Shown: one piece after another, positions 49,971 through 62,300 of the stretch
Position numbering within the stretch: the first letter of the stretch is position 1
Layout of the letters: every line of letters starts with the position of its first letter
From: Orthonyx spaldingii
Taxonomy: Eukaryota; Chordata; Aves; Passeriformes; Orthonychidae
DNA: 64,000 nt
Assembly (NCBI GenBank): GCA_013397795.1
Contig: VZTJ01004015.1
Span: 1,563,115-1,627,114, forward strand
Direction: 5' to 3'
Notes under the pieces: model-generated
What the model was told of the DNA's origin: nothing
What the model saw: the letters and a program-made list of their open reading frames with translations, nothing else
Databases searched by the model: none
Program-made: the position numbers and the translations under genes

Positions 49971-52900
49971 AAATGGCTTGTACGTTATTAGCGCCTTGCT
50001 GTAGCCAACTGAGCCAATTGCAGTGCAGATTTAATGCAGATTGCTGCATTCATAATCCCACTGCTCTAAGTACGTGTCATCAAGGACTGAGCTCATGTTC
50101 TTGGTAAAGGCTAAACTGGATGGCATCACTTGGCTGATTCCAGGGCAGATTTCAGACAGTACTGCAGATTTTTAAAGCTGAACACAAGACAGTCGGCGCA
50201 TTGAGTAACTTGACATTTGTTGCATATGTTCATTGTATTATTACAGAATTCCTAATCACATCATTAAGAAACATAAAAAGCCTAGATATATTTTATATGT
50301 AGATTTTTTATTATTATTTCAGAGGCACTTAATGTCTTACATTTATATAGCGCCATTTCTCCCTCCAAAACACTTTACAGTATTTACACACAGGAATGTT
50401 TCCCACCACTGTTGAAATGCAGCCATCTGACTATTACCAGTACCATCATCTTCAAAGCACCAACAATTTGAGACTGAAAGTATTCATCAGTATGTTGTCT
50501 ACTAAGATAGTTCAGAATTTCATTTCATGAACTTCCGACTTGTGCTATTAAAGAAACATAACTAAAATACAGTATCACAGTGCAATTCTGCAACAGAACT
50601 GAGACTTTGATAATTTTCATTAGATTTTTTTACCATCTCTCATTAGATCAAGTCTATCTCAAACACTTTAATGTAAGGCCTTTTCAAATTCTAAAGTATC
50701 ATTCTTTTTTATATTTTCTTTATAAGCCTCTCTTACAATGAAGCACAGAAGAATATTTTTCTTACCTTCCAGCATATTTAGAAACACCAAGTCTTGGCCC
50801 TAAGGAGATATCAGCATCCTCAGTTTCAACAAACTTCATGGCATCTAAAGGCAAACCTATATCTCCTTGGTTTTGGAGATGGATTTTTTGTTTGCTTGTT
50901 GTTAGTTTTAAAAATAAATACAAGATTACACAAAATTCTGTTATAACCAGTAAAATTGTAAAGTACAATTGGAATTGGCTGCTGGGGGTGATGTAAGTGT
51001 GCTGTGTATGGTTTTGCTTGTTAGCCTTAAAAATACATTAAAGTATCCCAAGTTCACTACTCCACTGCAAAAGACTGCCCTAGCCACAAAGATCATAGCA
51101 ACTTTCTCAGTTTAGAGATTATTTTTTTCTTTGTCTCTCTAAAAGGCTACTAAAACATCCCTTCCAAGAGAAGAAGTTGCATTTGTGCTGAGAACTCTCA
51201 CAAAAAAAAAACCAAACCCAGACCAAAAACCTCCCCACACAACAACCTATCTGGCATCCCTATTTTCATGGCTACAATTCGAAAAAGACTATGACCTCAC
51301 ACACAGCATGCTGCTACCTGCTATGTTTTGGCTGATGTGAGAATCTGAATGAACAGAAACAAGAGATTAGTTAAATCAGGCATCTGTCTGCCTTCCTGTA
51401 AAACAAGCAAAAGAATTATTCTGGTACCTTATCCTCTTGAATATGCTATACTTCAGAGAGAAGATTTTATGATTTTCATTGATGCATTATACTCTGATTC
51501 TGCTGTGGTCACTAGATTCTTGTACCAGGATAGCTGTTTGCATTTGAGTACTTTGAAAGAATACTATCAGGTAGGGGCAAGACCTATAATAAAAGAAAAA
51601 ATATTAACAGGTAGCAATTTCAACATGAAAGAAAATGACTAATCAAACTGGGTAAAAATTAAACAGCAGTGCATCCAAGTACATATCCATTTTATAAAAA
51701 GTAGGGGCTTTTTAAAATCTAAACCCTTGATAAAAAATGCACAAATTACAGATGTATTGCATATTTTATGCATGCCTTCATGTAGTGCATTCCTATATTA
51801 TATCTTACATGGAACACTAAAAAACTACTAGACCTTCACTGTACAACAGGTATTGTAATTTTTTTTTGTTTTGAAGCCTAAACAGCAATTCATTTTGAAT
51901 TATACCTTTCTATTCCCTGATCACAAAAAATATCTTGCTGCATTCATGTTTGTCAAAGTCAAATGACAATCACAGTAATCACTTGTATGGAAAATAAAAT
52001 TACAGTAAACTGTTGTAAGAGTTTGGTTCCTTTGAAGGGATTTGGAAGCTGAAACAAGAAAACCAGCAAGGACTGGAGATCCTTACAAAACACAGAGAAT
52101 CACTGGTAAATAATTTGTATCAGAAATCAAGAAACATCATGACAATAAGAGAATAAACATGAAGAATGAAAGCATTGTTTCAGACCTAGGAGACCAAACA
52201 GAGAGTACCATTATCATTTCCTTTCAAATTCAGACCCGAAGGGTAGCTAAAACTGTAAGATCATCAGACTTTTTCGAAGCAGGAGAAAAGGAGGAACTTG
52301 GAAAAAGTAACTGCTGTATTACAGGACTGAACACAGGACAACAGTCTGCTATTTCACATATTAACGTTTTTGAGCCCGTTATAACCTCTACTGATCTGAG
52401 GAACAACTGGACTCACATTCTCGACTCTGTTTCTTCTTGTGGGAGTCATTTCTTCAGAGCTAAAAACATTTACAAGCTTGTTTGAGACAAGAATCAGCAC
52501 TTTTCTTTCCCTCCCTCTTTTTTTTTTTGTAGGTTGGTCCTTTCCTCCCTCAACCTCCTCTGAACTCTTCATTACCACAATATTTCTCTGACAGAAAAAG
52601 GACAGTTGGGGTGGAGGATGGATGAAGCTTTCTCTAAATTGGGAGAGAATGGGAGCTGAGCTGCAGAGAGAACTGCATGGACAAACAGAAGTTAAAGAGA
52701 ATCCAAATCCCAGCAAAGAACAACCTTAATTTTTTTAACACCAGAAGGAATTAGTGTTGTCTTTTAGTTTCAGTTCATCCTTTTTCAGCAAGGGGACATT
52801 GGCTACATCACAAGGCCTGGACAAGGAAAAGGCTCTTTCATTTGACAGGGCACAGATCTGAGATGGGACAATGTCCTGCACCGTGCGAGATCAGTCTGGA

Positions 52901-53000
52901 ACAAGCATAGGACAGAGCGAGAATCCAAGACTGCTTTGCAGGAACAAGAGAGGTAGCAACCCTAATTTTAACAGGGCTTTTCACTGAAGGGAAAGAAGGT
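49971..53000. other. 3' flank of ABCD3, no gene confirmed
   Basis: AT-rich sequence downstream of ABCD3. It contains one exon-like open segment (50766-50981, listed separately) and a 108-codon plus-strand frame (52159-52485) with no recognised motif. An extended ABCD3 3' UTR could reach into this part, but no poly(A) site could be fixed. Confidence 0.45.
50766..50981 (-). other. Candidate orphan exon, function unknown
   Basis: On the minus strand, a CACCCCCAG acceptor-like site is followed by 216 bases open in one frame for 71 codons, ending at a strong donor (GGAAG then GTAAGA). The conceptual peptide has a hydrophobic stretch (LYFTILLVITEF and on), then a polar part with PLDAMKFVETEDADISLGPR that looks more coding-like than the surroundings. 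I recognise no family and found no partner exon. The hydrophobic part could be a by-product of T-rich DNA. It lies 2.3 kb beyond the ABCD3 stop on the same strand. Confidence 0.2.
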
Positions 53001-53274
53001 CTACAAAAGTCAAATCAGCTGATTTCAAATGGTTTGCATCCCAGGATGAATCAGGTTACACTAATTTAAGCCCAATTTAATTTAGGCAGGTTTTTAAACC
53101 ACAAGAATAAGGACATTCTTAGTACGTATCAATAATTAAACCAACATATACACAATTAGCAATATCCTACATAATAGTAAATGCTTAACAAGCTGAGTAA
53201 TTTTATGGTACATTGTCTGACATTCTACACACTTCCTGTAATCATCAGTCTCTGTAGCAGTTCAGTTCATGACT
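53001..53274 (-). other. ABCD3: ABCD3 proximal 3' UTR (end not fixed)
   Basis: Sequence directly after the ABCD3 stop codon on the minus strand. An ATTAAA-type hexamer (plus-strand TTTAAT at 53076-53081) about 195 bases after the stop is a possible poly(A) signal. A longer UTR is equally possible. Confidence 0.4.
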
Positions 53275-53352
53275 TTAAGATCCAAATTCCACTGTGTCTT
53301 CAGTTATTTTCTTGAACTCGTAGTTTCCTCTGCCATCCATATGCAAGTAGAA
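53275..53352 (-). CDS. ABCD3: ABCD3 exon 23 (last coding exon)
   Basis: Encodes the last 25 residues (FYLHMDGRGNYEF to VEFGS) and the TAA stop at 53275-53277. It begins in phase 0 after a T-rich acceptor. The C-terminus matches human PMP70 in length. Confidence 0.97.
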   Translation of the reverse strand, partial: FYLHMDGRGNYEFKKITEDTVEFGS

Positions 53353-56300
53353 CTGAAAAAAACCAACATATGTTATTAACCACCTAAAAATTACCAGGTC
53401 TATAAAACCTAAAGAAATTATATTTTGAAGTAGTTTTCAAAATCTTTAAAAACCATTTTAAAAGTTTTAGCAAAATCTTAAACTCAGCTGACCAGGGGGT
53501 AAGCTGCTCTCACCTCACACTTTATTAAATTCGACTGCCTCAGTAAAAATGGTAAATGGTATTTTTGCATATCATACACCAGTCTGCTAACAGTCACATC
53601 TAGACTTAACACTGTTCTCTTGGGTTTGTGACAATATATTTAGGGTACACATTCATCCCTGTGTATTAATTCAGTATTTTTAGCCACATGTACGGTCTGT
53701 CTGCATAAAAAGAACAGAAAAATCTTAGTTTGCAAAAAAAAATTCCACGTATTAGAGACCCTTTTTTTTAAAGCACAAATGTATGATATAATGAAAGCAA
53801 AAAACTCCATTGCTGTTTACTGGATTCTAGTTCAAGGATTTTTTTGAGTTTAAGAAAGAAGACTTAAACATCTAGCAAGCCTCTCAAATTTTATAGGTAC
53901 ATATCAAGTTTTTGGATAGCAATCCTTCACAACTAAAAGCATAAGAATATTTCAAATAATGAAATGGGATTATAAAGAGGAAAACCTTAAAAAAAACCCA
54001 ACCTATTAGGATATAAAACGACAACACCCTGAATCACAAAGTCAATTTCATAAAGTCAGTCAACAAAAATCACAAATATTCTTAATAAAGCAAAGACTAC
54101 GTACATCATGATGTTTCCAGAGTGACTTCCTGTGGGAAACAGTGAAGAGAGTGATGCCAACCTGTATGGTGAAAATATCCACAAAACAGTTAGTTCTTCT
54201 CATGGGTTAGGTGCTATTTATTTTTCAGTATTGTATCAGATGAAGATCTTAAATTCCTAACCACAAACTCCCAGACTATTATTAACACTATACATATATA
54301 GCTTTTAATACAAGATTTTGCAGGGGGGAAAAAAGCAGTCAGGAGGGATTTATCATTTTAATTGATTTCACCATTCTTTTGCTCCTAAAGATTTGTGAAA
54401 CATAGAATGAACTGAGTAAAAGAGCCAAGGCAGGAGGCATGTAAAACAATAAAGCTGGTGAATAAAGGAATTCTAACAACAAAAAACAATCCCAAACTCA
54501 CAAAAGCTGTAGTGAATTATAAACTTAAAGTGACAATTTAAAGCGAATAATGTTCCTTTCAACTCAGTCAACTATTCATCCCCAACACCAGCAGCAAGGA
54601 CAAAATGACTCTGATGATAAAGCACGGTAACATTTTTTCTTTCTGCAAGGACAGCCTAACCAGGAATTCTATTTTTCAGTAACATATATTAGCCACTTGG
54701 CAAGTGAATATTCAAGTTGATAGAATAAGAAGTATATGGAAAACAGACTTAAAAAATTGTCAGGGTATTGATACCAATGTGGTAAAATCACTTCATGAAC
54801 TAATGCTCCTTAATACTGCTCAATAAACTCATGTCATTTCAAGCCCATTCTTTCCCAGACTAAGGTGTGAAATTGAACCTTATTGATTTCACAAGGCACT
54901 ACAGAGAATCTGAAATAGTGAGTTTGAGAGGAAAAGGAAACACCAAGCTATATTTAATATCATTATATTTTCCTAGAGTGCTTGGCTTTTCATATCTCAA
55001 AATAGATGGAAATGTTAACTTCCAGCTTTTCACTTTTGTTGCCCTGGCCAAAAGAAGCTTTTTGAACTAGAAAACATTCTACAATTTTAGATCATTTGAT
55101 CTTAACTTGACTTTCTAAGACTCCATCTGGAAAAGTAAGGTTACTTAGCAATTAGTAAGAGTTCTCTGTGTATCATAGAGGCTACCTGTACATCTAAATT
55201 ATCCTAGGATTACAAAACAATTACTGGATTCTAGTGTGCATAAACTTGTATGTCCCTCCAAGCTTTTTTCCAGAATTTTTGTTTAATTTTTAGTCTGCTT
55301 TAGGCATAAGGAAGAGTGAACCTTGTACCATTTTAGGTTTCTCGTTAATGTACAGAGATATAATTCCAGAAACAAAGAGCTCACCTTTCGGCAGTGGCTG
55401 TAAATGTAGCCCTCTACATCCACACTAACAGCACTGGTGCACTCATCCAGAATTGCAAACTGGGGCTTGTGATAGAACAGCCTTGCCATCTGGAATGCAA
55501 CCCAAAAAACAGGTACTGTGGATACAGAACTACCAGCAACGGTGCAGTGTTAGAAACTGAACTAAGAATTAGTGACCAAAAATTTACTGTGGAAAGGAAA
55601 TTAAGTTGGTACCCACTGAAACCTGAAAATCTAAAAGTTGTACATTATCTTATACTTTTTTGTTCAAGACAATTATTTTAGAAATTCTGTTTATACAATG
55701 AAAGCACAAGACATGGTGAAAGGATGTTTAAAAGCCAGTATTTCCTTTTAAATTTTGAGTACAAACCCCACTCTTTTCAGTTGTTACGTATTTCACATTT
55801 TGGGGGTTTCTTCTAAATCAAATATTAAGAAACAAAAATAGCTTACAGTTCAGATTATATTTTTTCGTTATGTTCTGCATTTGTTAAGCATTTATGCTTT
55901 TGAAACATACTGCCATTCTCTGTTTTTCTCCCCCGCTGAGTACATCCATCCAGTCCTGAACACTATCCCAGCCTCCTTCACGTTCCAAGATTTGACCCAG
56001 CTGGACATTATCCAAGTACTCCTTCAGCACCTTTTATGGAAACAGAAATGACAAATAAAGCTTACATGAACTTAAAAAACAAGTGGTTGAAAAAATCTAT
56101 AAAGGATTATACCATAACATTATCAACACTGGTAAATATTAAAATCCCATTATATGCAGTGCTTTTCATAGCAGTTTCAGTATTTCTGAGTTGGAAGCAT
56201 TACTCATCCTGAGCAAGACAAAGGGTTAATGAACTAATTATCATTACCTGGTCAGAAATGCCTTTCTTCTTCTGATCTTCCAGAGTATCTGGATATATAA

Positions 56301-59300
56301 CTTGATCTCTGAGTGTTCCAAGAGTCATGTATGGTCTCTGAGATACAGTTAGAACCAAAAAGATAAGTCAAATATTTCAAACATAGTCAAAGTAGAAAGA
56401 AAGAGAACACTATTGTCAAGTAAAGTACTTGGTCTCACCTGAGGAACATAGAACAACTTTCCTCTTACAGGTTTTGTTAAACGCCCACCAAACAAAGGCC
56501 ACAGCTGCAAAAGGAAAAAGATTAAAACTTGACAAAAAAGTCCAATTACAAACATGCTTTGCATTCTTCCCTGATTGTTTTAAAAAGGTCCCTTACCTCA
56601 CCAAGAACACGAAACAGGGAGCTCTTTCCACACCCATTTGGCCCACAAATCAGTACATTTGCACCAGATCGAACCTAAAATTACAAAGCCAACACATAAA
56701 ATGGTAGTGAGGAAGTATTGTTGGAAGATTCTACAAACAATAGGACAATCTGGTATCATCATATGCTTGTATACAACTTTCTGACATCACAATGAGCAAT
56801 TCCCAGCAATAATCAGTTTTTTCCCCCAACTGGTTTAGCAGCAACTGCAGCTGGAAGAAATGCACTTGTAACAAAAAAAACCTTTTTTTGGGAAAACAGC
56901 TTATTGCCTTTTTTTGTAAACTAACATGATGACTTGTTTGCACTTTTCTTATAAATCAGATGACCTTTGAAGTTATCATCTTCCCTTGAAAATTTTATAT
57001 TAATATTGTTTCCTATGATACTAAAAAACTTACCTCAAAGTTAAGGTCTTGAATCAAAACATCTCCATTAGGTGTCACCAATGGAACATGATCAAACCTG
57101 CATGTATTGCAAAGTTAAAAAAGAAAAAACAAAAAAACAACAGTTGCCTAAAAGAAACTGAGTGTTTACTTGAGAGATTTAAGGCACAGGGAAAGACTTC
57201 AGCAGTACTTCATTCACTCTCTCAGTTTCCAACTATTAACAGCTAAGGAAACTCTTGAACCAAAAAGGCACCCTAGCTTTTAAATATCTACATCTACAGA
57301 TTTGGTTTTACCCCCTATATTTGTTTTTTGAATCCTTCTAAGCCTTTGGTCTCCAAAACATCTTGTGGATATAAACCTACGTTTAAGGATGCATGTACTT
57401 TTAAACCTAGCAGTGAAGTGTATCTCATTAGTTCTAGGACAGGCAATGAATGACTTCTCTGCTCACCTGCCCCTTGCCTTTCTTTAAAATGAAAATAATA
57501 AAAATAATTGTATCACCTCTTTTCCCTCTTCCTTCCTCTCTTCCCTATCTGCTTTCCACACTGTCCAGACTGAGATTATTTGATATTTTAACTGGCTGTA
57601 TTTTATGCCTTTAAGTAATAATACCATGCAAATGCTACATTCCTCAGACTGCAACGAATGAAGGATTTTATCACTACACAAGTACATCAATGAAATCTCT
57701 AAGCATGCAGAATTACAAGCAAGTACTTTGAAAATGAATACAGACTTGCCCCTGATTTTTACAGCTGAATCACATAGCTGAAGGAAATCCATAACTAACA
57801 TATTTCTAAGAGGAAACAAGATGGTCTGAGAAGTCATATTCCAAAGGACAGTAGGAATGTTACCAAAAAGCCCAAGTCTAGAGAGCAAATTATGTCTTCT
57901 GCTAATATGAGAGGATAAGGACTGGTTTACAGAATAGAAATGCTGAGTAGGTGTGAGGTGAAATTACTACTAAATAAAGTATAATACAACAGGAACTGCA
58001 AATTGTAATAATGGGTATTCAAACCTCTATTAAGGGTCATAGAGAGACTTAAAAAAAGTCTACATTAAAAATACTGAACTATTGAACTTGTAGAAACTAA
58101 GCAAACATACTTGATAAGGTTATCAGTATTGATAATTTCTCCAGATCCAGGTATCAAAGACAAAGGTTGCTTTTTATCTGCATCTTAAATAAAGAAAAAA
58201 GTATTAGTGACTGGAATGCTACACAGAGATGCACATATTGCACATTATATCCCATCTACCTTTTTCTTGTGATATCATAGTACGCTGATATTTGCCACTG
58301 TTCAAGTCCTTCAGAACCTGCATTAATTCTGTGATTCGAGCTGTGAAACTAAAAGAAAAAAGAAATCCACAGAAGCTCTAATGAGCACTCTGTCAAACTG
58401 CTAAAATGACAAAGTTATTCAGCACAGCATAGAAACATAACGTTTACATTTTACAGTTGCTCCAGGGTGTCTAATATCATATTTACAAGCTCCTTTTTCT
58501 GTAACAGCCAAATTTCTCTTCTTAGATTGTGAAAAAAAAGTTTGGTAAATAATCAATATATAATTGATTTAAGAGAATTTGACAAGGTTTCAACTAAACA
58601 TTCAAACTGCAAGTTGGTACTATTTAGATGTGAAATTTCTAGTGGACATAATTAGCACATCTTCAGACGTGTTTTCAGCATAGTATGTTTTTAATTGCTG
58701 AATTTTTAGCATGTTGCAAAGACCAAAGAACATAAAGCTTATTTTAATTCTACAATCATTTTCTTAAACTGAGATGAGAAGAATTCTATTAGGCTTACCC
58801 AGCCAATCTTGTCATTTCACGGCCTGCTAGGACTATTCTGCCCAAAGCTTGAGACATTCTCAGTAGCATTCTTCCACTTTGGTAGTAATCCTAGAGTAGA
58901 AGAAAGTTTCTTTACATGGACTAACAAAATTTAAAATCTAGAGGTTGTTTTAATTCTGGTCTATTTACCTCCAAAAGCTCAGCATGAGTGCTATTCTGAT
59001 GACGAGGATCAGACAGGTTCAAAAATGGACGACTAACAACCAGGTAACCAACCACAGTGGCAAGGTCTGCAGTTTAAGAATAAATATTAAGCTACACATT
59101 AATTGAAACAGTAAGAAAAAAGACATTTCTTACGTAAAAAGTTTGTCTTGTTATTCGGAGAAATCCATTAGCACTGAACACACACTTACATTTGGCAATG
59201 ATCGTATCAATGAAACCCATAGAGAACCGGAACAGGATGAAATTATGCAAGTGTTCCACCTGGTAAGTTACAGAAGAAAGAAGTTCAAACTGTATCAGTA

Positions 59301-62300
59301 CCTGTTTTACTATCTTTTATTAGACATTTGGTTCCAAACAGTTATTTTTCAGTACCTCAGATACCTTAACATGCCTGTGGCAAGCACTGCACAAGAGGCC
59401 CTGCTGGCAAAGACTTGCACTCAAGATCAAAACAACCTACACATGAAACTAAATAGTGAGAACAATAATTGTGGTGGGTGACAAGTGGCAAGAAAAAGCC
59501 ATTCTATCAGAAACTTCTGTTCTGCTTGTAGCCTACTAGCTAATTTTTTAATCTAACGAATGTAGCAGCGAAAACACCAAGCCCCTATAAGTCAATTTAC
59601 ATGAACACATATCAAGAATCACCACGATAGAATTAATTAAGTTTTGCTTAAAATGTTTTAAGAGATAAAAGAGGCTTACCAGCTTACGGAAAGTCTTGTG
59701 AATAGTCTGTTTTTCTCTCAAGTTTCCATTATAAAAAGCAATTTCCTCACTAAAAAGAAACAAACGAAAATAATGCAACTTAACATTGTTAAAGATAGTA
59801 TTTGAAAAAAGTCAGCCATAAAATATGGGAATATAGCACTTTCGGTTACCTTATGAAATAAGGGTTTGTACTTTTTCACAACAGTAGAATATAGGCTTAT
59901 TATACTCCACTTAGTCTTGACTATGGAATATAATGCACATACAAATTACTTTACAATACATAAAGATGCAAACACTTGGCTCAGATCTGACAGCACCACA
60001 CTTCCCAAGTATATTTTAACACACAACTTCCATTTACCCCACAGTATTGTCACATATCTCAGCATCCAAGCAAGTGTATACCTGTTTGTAATGAGCCGTG
60101 AGTTGACATATCTGTACTCCCCTTCATATTTTTGTTCTATAACAGTCATCTTGCCAATCGGTCTCCTTAAACGTGTAAGGAAAAACCCTGAAACAATCAA
60201 GTATGCCATCATGCTAGCTGGACCCTGTGAATATCAAAAAAGAATAAAAGCTTAGATGGTCTCAAATGACAGTATCTGTATTCAAATGCCCAGAAAACAT
60301 GAATCCCTGAATTCTCACCTCCTATGTGCCTACGTTGCCAATTCAATTACATTTGCAATTCCCATCATGTCACCTTCTTTTGTGTTGTAGATACTGCTTT
60401 ACTAATTTTACTAATTCTGTCCCCAGATGCCCTTCCCATTCCAGTCTTCTATTCAGGTTTTTATCACCACCCAGTGTGACCTGTTCCCTACTGTCCTAGC
60501 TTATTTCATTAATGATTTACTGGTCCCCTCTCATTTCTTCTCCTTCTTTTCTGCCTACTTCTTCTTCTTTACATTTGCTAAACTGTCACACAGCAGTCAA
60601 TATTTCAATCCCATTGTCTGCTTTTATCTATACATATTCTCTGGTTCTCTCAAGCAGTCTTGAATCCTAAGCTTCAGCAGACAGATGATTAAATACCACT
60701 GAAATATGGAATGGCATGAACTGAATTTGGCATAAACTGCATGCAATAACTATTATAGAGAGCAGTTCAAAGACATCTGAGACTGGAAAAGTTACCAAGG
60801 TTTGGTTAAGCCTTACTGCAAGTTCATCTCAACAAAATTTGCACCATGTGATCCACAGCTACTCCTTTTCAACTCCTGAATATTGTTGATCATGCATCAT
60901 TTCATTAAGAATTATTTCTGAAATTATTCAGCTTATTGAATCTTACTGCTCAGTGCAAGAAATGGTTCCCCTTTATAGAGGCTGCACAGAAACAGAAAAC
61001 TCATTTTCACCCTTAAATGGAATTCATGCAAGTCAAAAGGGTATTGTTCTAAATGGGATTCTCAAATAAGTACTAGAAGAAAATAAAGAACTTTCTTGGT
61101 TCTTCAAATAGTTGATCAAATGCCTGAAAATACTGGGTTTTTATTTTGCTTGCCTCAAAATAGAGGGCGCTAAAGCACACAAAACATTAAGTGTAAATGC
61201 GTATTTTCAGTATTTCCCTTCTATATGAATACACAATTACCATCTAGAGTTTCCTCAGATTCCAAACAGGTACACGGCTATAACCAAAGAAGGGAAAATG
61301 TGCTTGTAATTCTAGAAAACCCACTCAATTTACCTGTGCTCCTATTGCACTTGTTAGCTTGAAGATGTACAAAACTATATCCAAGAAGGGCTGCAAGAGA
61401 AGCATAGAAAAAAAGCCTTAGAACACAAATACAGAGCTAATAAAAAGGTCCAGAAGCCATATGCTACCCTAAGAACAGCTACAGCTCTGTATTAAAATAC
61501 TGGCTAGCCTATTGCACCAGCTAAAAGCTAAGACAAAAGCAATCTCAGCCACGTGACTTTTTCCTGAAAACATTCTCTCAAGAACTGAATATAAAAACAG
61601 CATGATCTTCAGATAAATATGGACTGTATAAAAAGAGTACTTTGCTATTTTAGGTCTGTAATGACACTCTGCTCACTTATTAAAGGTGGACTAGAATCCA
61701 TGATAATTTAACTGAAGTAATTATGAGAAATACTGAATGAAAAGATAATGCCATCTATTTGGCCACATACCTGATAGAAGGAACATTCCAAAGTTCTATA
61801 ACCTCCCCCTCAAAGCTAAAACAGCTGAACTACAGGTTTTGCAGTCAGAAATTTCTGAACAAAGTAACTTGTAGTTTACTTATGAAACTTTACTTTACTT
61901 TTATGAAGCTTTTATGAAACACATTGCATCAAAAAAATTTAGCCTTAAAATGTCAACAGTATTTTCATTCACTACCCAATCACCTTAAAATTCACACCAG
62001 AAACAGGGAAAAGCTTATTCAACCACGCCTCCCTACACTAAATAATATTGATATGTAACGAAGAGCTAGCCATTGCTTTTCTCCTGAAAGCTATCTACCT
62101 GAGAGAGCAAAGGCATCACTGTTTATCTGCAAAAGAATGCAGCAAGCTCTTTAAAAGAAAATTTAATACAACTTGTAACAACTCACAGCAGTGCTTTGGT
62201 CATGAAAGCCACAGAGAGTGTGAAACAATATAGCATCATAAACAATTTTTAGTACCATACTCCAAGCAATCCACATACACACAATTGTTTTGATCTGACA

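Noticed and set aside
52159..52485. 108-codon plus-strand frame downstream of ABCD3
   Set aside because: No motif, no splice or promoter context and ordinary composition, consistent with a chance frame.
59143..59481. 112-codon plus-strand open frame
   Set aside because: It is antisense to ABCD3 exon 11 and its flanking introns; the minus-strand reading is clearly PMP70.
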